Assembly (NCBI RefSeq): GCF_947493735.1
Contig: NZ_CANLSL010000003.1
Location: forward strand, 82,903 to 146,902
Origin: an uncultured Acinetobacter sp.
Lineage (GTDB): Bacteria; Pseudomonadota; Gammaproteobacteria; Pseudomonadales; Moraxellaceae
DNA length: 64,000 nt
Direction of reading: 5' to 3'
Both the position numbers and the translations under genes were made by a program. The stretch's first letter is position 1, and each line of letters opens with the position of its first letter. This document shows, one piece after another, positions 19,275-29,868 of this stretch. The notes beneath the pieces are model-generated. The model ran no database searches and was not told where the DNA came from. It saw only the letters and a list, made by a program, of their open reading frames with translations.

Positions 19275-20357
19275 TTAATAAAACTCAATCTTTTTGTCTT
19301 CTTTTATAAAAACACTTTCATCTATAAAACTTCGAATTATCGCGTGTAAGCTTTTCTGCATACGCTCATAGTGCGGTGCTTTTAATGTTCGCAAATGCCC
19401 ACGAAGCTGTGAAATATCATCAATCGACTTAGATCGTACACGAGTTTGGAAAATATCTTGCGTGCTGATATAACAAAAGGCCTGCATCTGATCGTGAAAC
19501 ATCAATGTACCACGCATATGATCAAGCTGACTGGCTAAAGTGAGAATACGACTTGGCGTTAAATTCTTCGCGAGTTCAAACTCTTGCTGTCCATAGAGAT
19601 GAAAGTCCCGATTAAACTGCGCATCACTACTTGTCCAAGAGATGGGATAGCGTTCATATTTTTGTCGTTCATTACTTACGCAAAATGCCAAATTTGGCAT
19701 GTCAAACACACATGCACCCCAAAAGTTTTTTCTAATCTGTTTGGTAATGGGCTCACCCTTGCTTGTTGGAATTTCAACTTCAGTCAAAGCCAAATATTGG
19801 AATAGTAACACTGGAAAATCATGTCCTTGAACTTGCCACGACGTCGCTGCAAAATCCACGATTTCATTGCCTGCATTACCCTGATTTAAGCTTGCAAAGC
19901 CCTGTCGAACCCGAGCGAGCATATAGTTTGGATTCATGCCTGCTTGGGTATTAAAATTTGGGAAATGTGCAAAACGAACATTATATTGATATTGAAAAGT
20001 GAGTATTTCTAGGTTATTGATAATGCCTTCCACATCACTCTGATGCTCTACGGACAAATAAGCAAAACATGCAACCGCAATGCTCAACAACCACACTGTA
20101 ATCAACAAGCCACCGTGATCGTATAAAAATATTGATGTAAATAAGATACTTCCTGCACAACACAATAATAAAAAGTAGCTAAATAAATTGTTGTAGCGCA
20201 GATTGGTCGATACACGCCATGGATGTAAACCATCCAAAATCGCCTGCTTGGATTTAGCAGTGCTATAGAGATCAATAAGTTTTTCAATATTATGTGCGAC
20301 TTTCTGATTCATCCGTTGATGAAAGTGCCACCGCTCATAAATTTTATTGACTGGCAT
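19275..20357 (-). CDS. DUF3137-like membrane protein
   Basis: A 360-residue protein with two membrane helices (about 60-78 and 84-100) and a large C-terminal cytoplasmic region containing LLFQYLALTEVEIPTSKG and FWGACVFDMPNLAF. This arrangement and the position next to lemA fit the DUF3137 family, but I assign it by pattern, not search. A GGAT ribosome site precedes the ATG. It is separated from lemA by 225 bases and may form a loose operon with it. Confidence 0.7.
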   Translation of the reverse strand: MPVNKIYERWHFHQRMNQKVAHNIEKLIDLYSTAKSKQAILDGLHPWRVSTNLRYNNLFSYFLLLCCAGSILFTSIFLYDHGGLLITVWLLSIAVACFAYLSVEHQSDVEGIINNLEILTFQYQYNVRFAHFPNFNTQAGMNPNYMLARVRQGFASLNQGNAGNEIVDFAATSWQVQGHDFPVLLFQYLALTEVEIPTSKGEPITKQIRKNFWGACVFDMPNLAFCVSNERQKYERYPISWTSSDAQFNRDFHLYGQQEFELAKNLTPSRILTLASQLDHMRGTLMFHDQMQAFCYISTQDIFQTRVRSKSIDDISQLRGHLRTLKAPHYERMQKSLHAIIRSFIDESVFIKEDKKIEFY

Positions 20358-20389
20358 GACGATCCTATTTGTTATTCAATTATTTAAAT

Positions 20390-21439
20390 TTATGGAGAAT
20401 TTATCGCACGTAATTTATCTATTAACATTGCATCACCATAGCTAAAGAAACGATACTTTTCCGCTACCGCATGTGCATACGCCGACAAAATATGTTCACG
20501 ACTCGATAGTGCAGAGACCAACATCAACAAGGTCGATTCTGGTAAATGAAAATTGGTAATTAAACGATCAACTACTTTAAACGCAAAGCCTGGATAGATA
20601 AAAATTTGTGTATCGCCAGACCACGCTTTCCACTCACCACCATGTGCCGATGCTGCACTTTCTAGGGCACGTGTTGCGGTTGTTCCGACTGCAACCACTT
20701 GATTACCTCGTGCTTTGGCTGCTCGGATTTTTTCTACTGTCTGCTCAGGCACTTCGCACCATTCAGCATGCATGACATGCGTTTCGACTTTTTCCACCCG
20801 TACAGGTAAAAATGTCCCTGCACCAACGTGTAACGTAACAAAATGATATTCAATGCCTTTGGCTTTTAATTTTTCTAACATCGCTTCATCAAAGTGTAAA
20901 CTTGCCGTCGGTGCTGCAACACTGGCAAGCTTATCAGGATCATGAAATACCGTTTGATAACGCTCACGATCGATCTCTTCTGCCTCACGGTTAAAATAAG
21001 GCGGAATCGGAAGCTGTCCATATTGTTCTAAGATCGGCAAGATGGGCTGAGAAAACTCAACAATAAATAAATTCTCATGCCGACCTTGTACTGTCGCAGG
21101 AATCGCATCTTCTCCGATGAAAATTTCCGCGCCTGCTTTTGGTGTATTACTCGCCTTGATATGACAAAATGCTGTGCTATCTGAGGTTAATCGCTCAACC
21201 AAAACTTCTATTGCACCACCTGAAGCTCTTTTTCCTTTTAAACGTGCTTTCATCACTTTGGTATCATTAAGGATCAGCACATCGCCTGCATTCAACAAAT
21301 CTAGAATATCAATGAACTGATGATCATGATACTGCCCATCTTGATCAAGGTGTAACAAGCGGGAAGCGCTACGCTCTGCCAGTGGATAATGCGCAATCAG
21401 CGCTTCAGGTAAGTGATAAGAAAAATCGGACAGTTGCAT
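20390..21439 (-). CDS. queA: S-adenosylmethionine:tRNA ribosyltransferase-isomerase
   Basis: Makes epoxyqueuosine from preQ1 at position 34 of tRNAs for Asp, Asn, His and Tyr. The N-terminal [43 protein letters not shown] and [15 protein letters not shown] are hallmark QueA blocks. Length 349 is normal. Its usual partner tgt is not adjacent here on either side. It precedes the DUF3137-like gene on the same strand with a 32-base gap, so they may be cotranscribed. Confidence 0.97.
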   Translation of the reverse strand: MQLSDFSYHLPEALIAHYPLAERSASRLLHLDQDGQYHDHQFIDILDLLNAGDVLILNDTKVMKARLKGKRASGGAIEVLVERLTSDSTAFCHIKASNTPKAGAEIFIGEDAIPATVQGRHENLFIVEFSQPILPILEQYGQLPIPPYFNREAEEIDRERYQTVFHDPDKLASVAAPTASLHFDEAMLEKLKAKGIEYHFVTLHVGAGTFLPVRVEKVETHVMHAEWCEVPEQTVEKIRAAKARGNQVVAVGTTATRALESAASAHGGEWKAWSGDTQIFIYPGFAFKVVDRLITNFHLPESTLLMLVSALSSREHILSAYAHAVAEKYRFFSYGDAMLIDKLRAINSP

Positions 21440-21587
21440 AATACGTCATCGAATAAAAACTCAACTTATTATACGTGATAAACCACTAATTGATTGACTG
21501 AATACCAAGCATCGCTTAAATGCTATTCAAAATGATATAACAACCTCTTATATGTACTAAAATTAATCACTCAAACATTAAAATATA

Positions 21588-21615
21588 TTGACAGAATTTC
21601 AGAACAACGTAATAT
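21588..21615 (+). promoter_or_regulatory. Promoter of tRNA-Leu
   Basis: TTGACA and TAATAT separated by 16 bases, about 20 bases before the mature tRNA 5' end. Confidence 0.7.
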
Positions 21616-21634
21616 GTGCATCACTTCCTGCCTT

Positions 21635-21721
21635 CCCGAGGTGGTGAAATTGGTAGACGCGGTGGACTCAAAATCCACTGTCAGAGATGACGTGTCGGTT
21701 CGAGTCCGACCCTCGGGACCA
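21635..21721 (+). tRNA. tRNA-Leu(CAA)
   Basis: An 87-base class II tRNA. Acceptor CCCGAGG pairs with CCTCGGG; the anticodon stem GTGGA/TCCAC encloses loop CTCAAAA, giving anticodon CAA; a long variable arm (TGTCAGAGATGACGT region) and the T loop TTCGAGT follow; CCA is encoded. Confidence 0.97.
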
Positions 21722-21753
21722 TAGTTCGAAAATCGTAGGAAAACAAAATTCTT

Positions 21754-21790
21754 AAAACCCCAAACTTAAATAGTTTGGGGTTTTTCTTTT
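21754..21790 (+). terminator. Terminator of tRNA-Leu
   Basis: AAAACCCCAAACT pairs with AGTTTGGGGTTTT and is followed by T-rich sequence. Confidence 0.88.
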
Positions 21791-21941
21791 GCGGATTTAA
21801 AAATTACTTTAAACCAAGCCATGCAATTTATCATTGTTTATCACCGCGATAAGCATCTGCAAGTCGTTGTAAAAGTGCTATGATAAAACCTCTACGATTA
21901 GGTACTTTCTAATAATATTTTGCTTTATTGAGGACATGAAT

Positions 21942-22289
21942 ATGACACAAGCTATGCAAGAATCAGTTGGCTTTGCAGGACAAATCTCTGCTGAACAAAT
22001 TCCTCAAGTCGTCGAAAAAGGCTTTCGCTCTGTGATCAACAACCGCCCAGACATGGAAGGTGGTGCAGAACAACCAACTAGCGCACAGATCGAAGAAGCC
22101 GCTCGCACAGCAGGTTTAGATTATGTCTATCAGCCTGTCGTTGCAGGTCAGATCACTGAGTTTGATGTCCGTACTTTTGCCAATCATTATAATGAGCTAC
22201 CAAAACCGATTTTGATGTTTTGCCGTACGGGCAACCGCTCCAACAACTTGTATCAACTTGCTAAACAAATGGACTTATTAGACGATTAA
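21942..22289 (+). CDS. TIGR01244-family phosphatase/sulfurtransferase-like protein
   Basis: A 115-residue single-domain protein with the dual-specificity phosphatase-like signature CRTGNRSNN near the end, after FRSVINNRPDMEGGAEQP. This corresponds to the domain found alone in TIGR01244 proteins or fused to a metallo-beta-lactamase in Blh-type enzymes linked to sulfide metabolism. Activity is not known. GAGG is 8 bases from the ATG at 21942, which I prefer over the ATG at 21936. Confidence 0.85.
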   Translation: MTQAMQESVGFAGQISAEQIPQVVEKGFRSVINNRPDMEGGAEQPTSAQIEEAARTAGLDYVYQPVVAGQITEFDVRTFANHYNELPKPILMFCRTGNRSNNLYQLAKQMDLLDD

Positions 22290-22399
22290 GTGGGTTCGAT
22301 TTTCCTTTAATAATAATCCATTACAAGATATACACGACTTTTAGCTATTCTTTCATGCATAAATTTTGAATCATGGTTCTTTTCCTGTGGATTAGAATC

Positions 22400-22501
22400 A
22401 TGAGAACTTTATTAATTTTATGTTGTCTTTTGAGTATTACCGCCTGCTCGTCAATGCAAGTTCGCCCAACTGCGTCAGTCAGTGTTGGTGCGGGACTTTG
22501 A
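22400..22501 (+). CDS. 33-residue lipoprotein
   Basis: A tiny frame MRTLLILCCLLSITACSSM... with a full lipoprotein signal: positive N-terminus, hydrophobic core and lipobox ITAC, leaving a mature peptide of about 18 residues (CSSMQVRPTASVSVGAGL). A terminator begins 17 bases after the stop. It is too short to be found by most gene callers. The complete lipobox makes a chance frame unlikely, but no homology is known to me. Confidence 0.62.
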   Translation: MRTLLILCCLLSITACSSMQVRPTASVSVGAGL

Positions 22502-22517
22502 TTTTTTAATTTAGCAA

Positions 22518-22547
22518 CAAAAAAACAGCACCGAGGTGCTGTTTTTT
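22518..22547. terminator. Bidirectional terminator
   Basis: AAAAAACAGCAC-CGAG-GTGCTGTTTTTT. It serves the small lipoprotein on the plus strand and the giant Ig protein on the minus strand. Confidence 0.92.
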
Positions 22548-22560
22548 AAACTCATTGTCT

Positions 22561-25500
22561 TTAGTTTGTACAGGTTGTATATGGACTCACTTGGTTCGGC
22601 GCATAGCTACCGTCGCTAGCATAATCACTGCTTACTGCACTTAGTGTGAAACTTGTATAACCACGTATTGGGGTTTGTGCAAGGCTTGCCTTCGCTCCAA
22701 TTTCCACAGTTACCCAATGCGCATTGGCTTTAGGATATTCTACTTTAAAGTCAAAACGACCCAATTCATCCGTACGATATGTCGCTGTATATGGATTTGA
22801 ATCACTATCACCAATGAAACGGACTACACGTAATGCCTGACCATTGGCCGCCCAAGTTGTCGTTGCACTATTGATGGTACAAGTCGTTGCAAAATTCTGG
22901 ACTGGATTCAAGCTAGGTGTGATCCCCGAAAGAGGGAAAAAGTCTGCATTTGGTCCAACCCAATCCTTCAAATCATCAAATGGAAATTCACCCTTAAGCT
23001 CCACAGGGTTTTGTGTTCTATCCCATGGATCTTGGGCAATTGCATAGATCCAACTACCAACGACATATCGCGTTGGTCGAATATCCATCACAATATCTTG
23101 ATTGGCTATCGGCTTGCCATCTACATCAACCACTTGAACAGAACCTTCTTTGGTGTAATACACGCCATTACCAGTAGATCCTGTAGTTGTCGGATTCAAG
23201 CTGACCGCAATCGAGCCAATGGCATTCGGCACCTCAGAAGGTACGACATCCATCACAAAAGATTGACGACGTTCGGTATTTTGATCATCCTTAACAACTG
23301 CTTGGACAGTCAAATCTTGATTCACAAAATCATAGCCTGCTGTTTGCAATGCTTCATCAAGCACAACGGTAAATTTCACCCAACCATTTTCATCACTTTC
23401 AAGTGTTGATGCTCCACGAATATATGCGCCATTGTCACGATATTGCGGGATCGTTAGGGTTACCGCTTTTCCAGCTTGGCTAGAGCCATCCATATCTGTA
23501 ACTAAGACAGAAACTTCCACCGCATCTCCGCGGACATTCAGCTTATCTTTCGATGCCTTAATTTTAAGATCAAGCTGTGGTGCAAGCGCTGTAGGTGTAT
23601 GTACTTGAATTTGCGAAGTCTGTGTTGTTGTCGCACCATTTGCTGTAGTTTGCTTTGCTGTAACGGTAATTGGAGCGATCGGTGCAGTCAGCGTTCCTGT
23701 CAATTTTTTCATGGACACTTCAAATACAGCTTCACCAAACTCATTGGTAGTCAATTCAGAATCACCATTAATACTGGTTGAACTCCGTGGATCGTTAATT
23801 GCCAAATTAACTGTTTGATTGGCGACGCCACCTTCATTCGCATCGAGCAGCTTCACAGTCACAAGTGCGGTATCACCGTCTGAGCTCAATGATACACGGT
23901 TGCTATCTATACTGAGATGATATGGGTTAACCGCATCTTCGACAGTAAACACTAAAGTCGTTGGCACAGTTGTTCCGTTTGGATTCACAATAGAACCAGA
24001 CACTGTTATTTGGCTAAGCTGCGCAGTGGTAATACCTTTTGGAATCACCAAATCTACTGCAACATTTTGACTATCAGAAACCATTACCGTGTCATTACTT
24101 AGCGTAATGCCTAACGCCTTAGATGCATTATCTAATGATAGACGCAGAGGTGTACCACCTTTGTTGATGCCTAGCTCATCCTTAACTGCAGCAAAAACTT
24201 GAACAGTTTCACCCGCTCGAACGACTTTAGTATCTGCTGTTAATCGTGGATTCAAAGCATTAGCTGGTACAGTAACGGCAATATTACCCGTTTGTTGTAG
24301 ACGGTCTCCATTATTGAGGTTAGTTCCCACAACTGCAAAGGTAATGCCATTTTTAATCAAACTTTGGTCATACTCACCTTCAGACACGTTCACGGTGAAT
24401 TCAGCCTCACCTTTACTATTCGTTGTGACAGCTACATCACTAAGCGATGCACGACCAGAGGTTAAAGATGACAGTGCAATTTCTAATGGTGTGTTTGCAA
24501 TAACATTACCACTAGCATCTTTCGCAACGACTTTGACACGGGTTTCACCACCAAGTGTAGAAATCGTTGTTTGTGAATAAGTAATATCTAAACCTGAAAG
24601 ATCAGGATAAACCACGCTTTGTTTTGCAAGCTCAATCTTACGAACAGCAGTATATTGCGAACCATCAGGACGGTTCGCTACGACTGAAACGGTCAAATCA
24701 TTTGCATCAAGATTTTCAAGTTCAGAAGCAGTTTTCGGATCGACCTGAATCTGGAAAGTCACTTGACCATTTGCGTTGGTAACGATCGTGCTCGGCGTAA
24801 TTAAGCTCACACCATTGCTAAGGGATGCTTCATTTAAACCAATTGATACCGCCTGACCAGCCAAGTCGTTACCATCTGTATCTTTCGCATCTACAGTAAT
24901 TGTGATCATTTTAGTGTCATCTGTAGCAATGATTTCAGCATAACTTGATGAACTCAAACTCAAATAATCTAATATTTGGCTAACAATTGGCGCAGCAAAG
25001 TTAACATCTACACCTTGTGAAACAGTACTTTGATTCGCCGTAGCAATCACTCGTATAGAGTCACCAGCCAGAGTCGGCTGTTCAGTATTTTTAGCATCAT
25101 ACTTATAGCTGAAAGCAAAAGTTGCATAACCATCTGCATCTGTAAATTGCTCTGAAGGATTTGCTAAAGTAAAGTTGTATTTCACAAAATCAGCCGCATT
25201 CACAGCGATTTTTTCATTGGTAAGTACGCCACCAGTTGCATCAAGCGCTTTGACCTTAACCAGAACAGTTTGGTCTTGAGTATAGTCAAAACTTTGATTG
25301 ATTGGATCAATGTTCAACTGTGCAACTTTAGATACCGCCTCTTCAGAATACGCATTTAACTGTACACGACGCAGAGCGGTGTAGGTTGAACCATCAGCAC
25401 GTGTTGCAATGATATTCAACTGCACATAACCTTGATCTAATAGGTTTTGAACTTCCAAATCATTACGAGGCGTACCCGTCAATCTGAAAGTGATATTTCC

Positions 25501-28500
25501 ACTGGCATCCGTTGTTTGCGTTATAGTTTCCTGATTTACCCCATCAAGGTAGAAGCCATTTTCACCTGCCACATCATCAATACTGATACTTACACTTTGA
25601 CCTTCAAGTGCTTGACCGCCAATATTGAAAGCTGTCAGGGTTAAATTAATACCCGTTTCGACATCTTTCTGAACTGTCACTGAGCCAGTCGTGGTATCAA
25701 GGCGAATATAATCCAAACTTTCTGAAGCTTGAGAAGCTTTAAAATTCAAATTCAAGGTTTGCGATGTGCCATTTGCTTCTGCAGTAATTTCAACACCGTC
25801 TAAAATATCACGCTGTATCGCTTCGCCTGAATACTTGTATTCATATACGAATGTTGCATACCCAGACGCATCAGTCATTTGCGAAGAAGCACCTGTTAGG
25901 CTGAAATTTAAATCCGCCAACTTATCTTGTACATTTGTCGTGATATCGACTTTTTCATTTGCCAGTGCGCCACCATTTTCATCCAGTGCTTTCACTTTCA
26001 CTGTAATGCTATGATCTTGCGTATAGTCAAATGCTGTTAAAATCGGATCAATTAACAAGCTATCTACTTTAGATACAGTTGGTGCTTCAAATTTTTGCAC
26101 TTCGAGCTTACGCACAGACTGACGTACCGAACCATCAGCAAGTGTTGATTTTACAGTGACCACCACACCATCAGTGATTAATGCTTCAAGCTCTTCTGCA
26201 TTCTTCGGATTAATATTCAAACCAAAAGTTGTAGTGCCTGCCTCATTCTCAGCAGTATCAATATCATCCGCAACTGTGATCAATGAAGATGGTGTCGTGA
26301 GATTCACACCATTGACTGTTGCCACTTCGATCTCTACTTTCTGACCTACCAACAGCTCACCATTGGTATCTGTCGCAGTGACTTTCACTCCAAGTGGCGT
26401 ATCAGTATTAGTATCCACAGTTGCCGAACCGATCATATCCAGCACGAGATAATCCAAGGTATTGCTTGTCGCAGAAGCAAAGTTAATTGTTGCAACCTGC
26501 TCCTTACCATTCGTTGCAGTAATCGCTAATGGGACACCTGCCAGTGCAATATTTTTTTGTACTGTAGAAGATGCATCATATTTATACGAAAACTCAAAGG
26601 TTGCATAACCTTCTGCATCGGTATAGCTCTCTGCGGCCCCATTTAAACTGAAGTTCAGCTTGGTTAAATCTTCACTTGATAGACTTGAGGCAATGCTCAA
26701 TTGCTCATTGGCAAGGATGCCACCATCTTCACCCAAAGCCTTCACTCTTACAGTGATCGTTTGATCTTTGGTATAGTCAAATACAGAGATTGGATCAACA
26801 ATTAGATAATCAACAAGACTTTGTTGCTCTGTCGTTTTTTCAATCAACTCAATAGTACGTAGTGCAGTATATTCACTACCATCTTGACGAATCGCTTTTA
26901 CAGATACCGTCAGCCCATTAGCGATCAGGTTGTCTAATTCTTTTTGGTTTTCAGGTGAAGCTGTGAGTTTAAACTCAACATTACCACCTGCATCGCTGGT
27001 TAAAGTCGTTGCGGAATCGTATGAAATGCCATTTTGGATCGCCGTATCATCAATACCAATAGAAATCTTCTGATTGGCTAAGACTTTACCATCAGTTCCT
27101 TTAGCGAGAACTTTTACTGAGATTGTGCTGTCATCACCTGATTTGATCTGTGCCTGACCAGCCGTATTGACGGTAAAGTAGTCTAGATCAACCACATTCA
27201 CTGCCGTTGGTGCTTTGAAGTTGAGTTTTAAGCTACGCTCTTTGCCATTTGCTGATTTTGCTACCAAGGTCACACCACGCTTAGCGAGTGTTTCTTGTGT
27301 CGTCGTATTTGCATACTTATAGCTATAAGTAAACGTGACATAGCCCTGTGCATCCGTAGTTTGCGTCGCACTATTGACAAGGCTGAGATTTAAATCTGCC
27401 AGTTGCTGATTGGTTAAAGTTGGCTTAATCGTGACTGCCTCATTGGCAAGCGGACTACCGTTTGCATCTAATGCTTTGAAGCGCACAGAAATGGTTTGAT
27501 CAGTGGTGTAATCAAAAGCAGTTAATAATGGATCAGCAAGTAAATAATCAACTTTACTTTCTTCTGTACCTGTAGATGTGCCAGTAGAAGTTAACTCAAT
27601 TTTACGTGTTGCAGAATACTTACTACCATCAGCTCGATTTGAAACAACCGCTACGGTGACACCATTTTCTAATAATGCATTTAACTCAGACTCATTTCTC
27701 GCTTTAACAGCGAGCTTGAACGTGACTTCACCTTGCGCATTTGAGGTGATATTGGTGGCAGAGGCATAAGAAATCCCATTTGCAATCGCAGTATCATCAA
27801 TACCAATAGCAATGTCTTGACCTTGAAGCACCTTGCCATCTACACCCATGGCCTTAACTTTCACCAAAATTTCTTTTTCAGTGTTCAAGGCAATCACTGC
27901 TGTACCTTCGGTATCAACAGCAAAATAATCCAACACAACTTTTGATGTATCTACTGGTGTTTGGAAGTTTGCTTTAATCGATTGTGTTTTTGCATTAGAC
28001 AATGCCATTGTGATAAATGTCACGCCGTTTTTAGCCAACTCCTGCTGAGCACTCGACTTATTATATTTATACTGATATTTGAATGTTGCATAACCATTCG
28101 CATCAGTTGACTTTTCAGATTGACCATCCAAGCTTAAGTTCAATGTCGTCAATTGTGATGCTGATAATGCTGTACGGATAGATACCTTTTCCCCAACAAG
28201 TGCACTACCTTGGTCACCAACAGCTTTCACTTTTACTTCAATCTCTTGATCTTGAGTTGGATCAAAGCTTTCATTGATTGGATCAATTAAGAGATACTGT
28301 ATTGGTTCAGCTGAAACCTCTTCATCGGATACCGTAATTTTAATGGTTTCATCTTCGCCATTATCAGTAGTAAATGTTGCTTCGATACCAGCATCTACAA
28401 GTGCCTCTACAGCAGCAGGCGTTTTCGCATTGGTTTTCAAGGTATACGTTAGTACGCCATTCGTCGCTTTCGCAAAGTCTTGCGTCGCACTACCAGCAAA

Positions 28501-29868
28501 GGTTACACCATTTGATGTTGCTTCATCATTCAACGTCAAAGTCAGTTTACCTTGACTCGCTCCAACACCTTTAAAGTTGACACCTTTCACAGAGATTGTC
28601 ACTGAGTCAGCATTCGCATTGACTTTGTATGATGATGCAATCTCAAGACGCTGCACAAGTTCTTGATCATCTACAGTATCATCACTGGTCACGACTTGTA
28701 CTGTGGCGTTACCACTAATCTGCTCATCACCATCGACATAGTTTGCCGTTAACAAAATTCCTTGTTGAGATAATGCGATTGGATAATCAGAATCACTCTT
28801 TAAAGTAAATTCCGCATAACCTTGCGCATTGGTTTGCTTCTCTGCACTATCTAATGTAACGCCATAAGCCGCACTATTCGTTCTTAGTTGGACTTTTTTA
28901 TTAGCTACAAAGTCGCCATTACTATTTTTTGCATAAACTTTAATCGTTTGCTGACCACCTTTAGCAACAATCGCGTCGTCAGGTTTAATAATTTCCAAAG
29001 TATTTACAACTGTAGAAATATCTTTAAACGTGATTGCAGCTGCTTCCGTTTTCTCAGCATTATTTTCATCAATTAATTTAAAGCTGAGTTGTTGTGAGCT
29101 ATTTACAAAATCAGCAATTTCTGTTGTCGTTAAGTTGGCATTAGCCGTTATAGCAAAAACTGCTTTGCCTTCAGCATCCGTTGAAATTGCAGAACCAGAA
29201 GAAATGACAAATTTGCCATTCATCGCTTCAGGCAGTGTCAGTTCAACAGTTTGTCCTGATTTTGCCCCGCCCTTACTGTCAGTCACTTGTACAGTAAGAT
29301 TAGCTGTACCTTTTGGTAAGTTTAAAACAGAGCCTTGTGGCACACTTAAATTGTAATCACTAACAATAACACTGGCTTTTTTAATATTTAATGTGTAGAC
29401 CTGTTGAATCGTTGTACCTTCAACAGTCGCTGTGAGGTTAACTTTACCTGAGTCTGCTTGAATCGTAGGAATATCCAATTCAAAAATCGCAATACCATCG
29501 CTACCTGAGGCAACTTTCGAGGCTGCACTGGTGACACCCAAACCATCGGTATCCGAGATATTCAATACGACATTTTTTTCTGCTATACCACCTTTATCAG
29601 CATTCAACACTTTGACTGCAAACTGAACTTTGGTTGCGTCTTGCGCCTGTTGAATACTATTGCCTTCCGTGTCTTGCAAGCTAACTGTTAATGATTCAGC
29701 AACTTTAGAAGTATCTGTTTCAGATTCATTACCACTATTATCTGTGTTGTTATTCGAACCTTCATTATTATAGTACCCCTCACTTCCGCCGCCGCCACAA
29801 GCAACTAGAGATAGTGAAGTTAATAACAACGTAGAATTTACCCCAAATTTCTTCAATTTTTGTTCCAT
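22561..29868 (-). CDS. Giant Ig-like (Big-1 type) repeat surface lipoprotein
   Basis: About 2435 residues. The signal peptide ends in lipobox LVAC followed by CGGGGSEGYY, so the protein is probably lipid-anchored and, given size, surface exposed. A Asn/Gly/Ser-rich linker leads to roughly twenty invasin-type Ig domains of about 90-125 residues, marked by recurrent TDAxGYATF or TxxxGxVTF strands. The centre (about residues 520-1756) consists of five alternating A-B pairs: A begins like YLLIDPI...FDYTQDQTITVKVKA, B like LDYxxxDTxG and carries IGIDDTAIxNGISY. The C-terminal domain differs and has two cysteines. No autotransporter beta-barrel or sorting motif is seen. I took the ATG at 29868 (MEQKLKKF), with GGA at good spacing; 29880 is an alternative. 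Probably an adhesin; not demonstrated. Confidence 0.9.
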   Translation of the reverse strand: MEQKLKKFGVNSTLLLTSLSLVACGGGGSEGYYNNEGSNNNTDNSGNESETDTSKVAESLTVSLQDTEGNSIQQAQDATKVQFAVKVLNADKGGIAEKNVVLNISDTDGLGVTSAASKVASGSDGIAIFELDIPTIQADSGKVNLTATVEGTTIQQVYTLNIKKASVIVSDYNLSVPQGSVLNLPKGTANLTVQVTDSKGGAKSGQTVELTLPEAMNGKFVISSGSAISTDAEGKAVFAITANANLTTTEIADFVNSSQQLSFKLIDENNAEKTEAAAITFKDISTVVNTLEIIKPDDAIVAKGGQQTIKVYAKNSNGDFVANKKVQLRTNSAAYGVTLDSAEKQTNAQGYAEFTLKSDSDYPIALSQQGILLTANYVDGDEQISGNATVQVVTSDDTVDDQELVQRLEIASSYKVNANADSVTISVKGVNFKGVGASQGKLTLTLNDEATSNGVTFAGSATQDFAKATNGVLTYTLKTNAKTPAAVEALVDAGIEATFTTDNGEDETIKITVSDEEVSAEPIQYLLIDPINESFDPTQDQEIEVKVKAVGDQGSALVGEKVSIRTALSASQLTTLNLSLDGQSEKSTDANGYATFKYQYKYNKSSAQQELAKNGVTFITMALSNAKTQSIKANFQTPVDTSKVVLDYFAVDTEGTAVIALNTEKEILVKVKAMGVDGKVLQGQDIAIGIDDTAIANGISYASATNITSNAQGEVTFKLAVKARNESELNALLENGVTVAVVSNRADGSKYSATRKIELTSTGTSTGTEESKVDYLLADPLLTAFDYTTDQTISVRFKALDANGSPLANEAVTIKPTLTNQQLADLNLSLVNSATQTTDAQGYVTFTYSYKYANTTTQETLAKRGVTLVAKSANGKERSLKLNFKAPTAVNVVDLDYFTVNTAGQAQIKSGDDSTISVKVLAKGTDGKVLANQKISIGIDDTAIQNGISYDSATTLTSDAGGNVEFKLTASPENQKELDNLIANGLTVSVKAIRQDGSEYTALRTIELIEKTTEQQSLVDYLIVDPISVFDYTKDQTITVRVKALGEDGGILANEQLSIASSLSSEDLTKLNFSLNGAAESYTDAEGYATFEFSYKYDASSTVQKNIALAGVPLAITATNGKEQVATINFASATSNTLDYLVLDMIGSATVDTNTDTPLGVKVTATDTNGELLVGQKVEIEVATVNGVNLTTPSSLITVADDIDTAENEAGTTTFGLNINPKNAEELEALITDGVVVTVKSTLADGSVRQSVRKLEVQKFEAPTVSKVDSLLIDPILTAFDYTQDHSITVKVKALDENGGALANEKVDITTNVQDKLADLNFSLTGASSQMTDASGYATFVYEYKYSGEAIQRDILDGVEITAEANGTSQTLNLNFKASQASESLDYIRLDTTTGSVTVQKDVETGINLTLTAFNIGGQALEGQSVSISIDDVAGENGFYLDGVNQETITQTTDASGNITFRLTGTPRNDLEVQNLLDQGYVQLNIIATRADGSTYTALRRVQLNAYSEEAVSKVAQLNIDPINQSFDYTQDQTVLVKVKALDATGGVLTNEKIAVNAADFVKYNFTLANPSEQFTDADGYATFAFSYKYDAKNTEQPTLAGDSIRVIATANQSTVSQGVDVNFAAPIVSQILDYLSLSSSSYAEIIATDDTKMITITVDAKDTDGNDLAGQAVSIGLNEASLSNGVSLITPSTIVTNANGQVTFQIQVDPKTASELENLDANDLTVSVVANRPDGSQYTAVRKIELAKQSVVYPDLSGLDITYSQTTISTLGGETRVKVVAKDASGNVIANTPLEIALSSLTSGRASLSDVAVTTNSKGEAEFTVNVSEGEYDQSLIKNGITFAVVGTNLNNGDRLQQTGNIAVTVPANALNPRLTADTKVVRAGETVQVFAAVKDELGINKGGTPLRLSLDNASKALGITLSNDTVMVSDSQNVAVDLVIPKGITTAQLSQITVSGSIVNPNGTTVPTTLVFTVEDAVNPYHLSIDSNRVSLSSDGDTALVTVKLLDANEGGVANQTVNLAINDPRSSTSINGDSELTTNEFGEAVFEVSMKKLTGTLTAPIAPITVTAKQTTANGATTTQTSQIQVHTPTALAPQLDLKIKASKDKLNVRGDAVEVSVLVTDMDGSSQAGKAVTLTIPQYRDNGAYIRGASTLESDENGWVKFTVVLDEALQTAGYDFVNQDLTVQAVVKDDQNTERRQSFVMDVVPSEVPNAIGSIAVSLNPTTTGSTGNGVYYTKEGSVQVVDVDGKPIANQDIVMDIRPTRYVVGSWIYAIAQDPWDRTQNPVELKGEFPFDDLKDWVGPNADFFPLSGITPSLNPVQNFATTCTINSATTTWAANGQALRVVRFIGDSDSNPYTATYRTDELGRFDFKVEYPKANAHWVTVEIGAKASLAQTPIRGYTSFTLSAVSSDYASDGSYAPNQVSPYTTCTN
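24600..28310. repeat. Five tandem ~745-bp two-domain modules in the Ig protein gene
   Basis: A-type domains begin near 28305, 27555, 26820, 26070 and 25325, and B-type domains near 27940, 27195, 26460, 25720 and 24980. The regular spacing of about 745 bases (248 codons) shows duplication of an A-B pair. Copies are diverged, not identical. Confidence 0.85.

Noticed and set aside
23011..23409. 132-codon plus-strand frame, and several others inside 22844-29356
   Set aside because: They are antisense shadows of the giant Ig-repeat gene, whose repeated strands open frames on the other strand as well.
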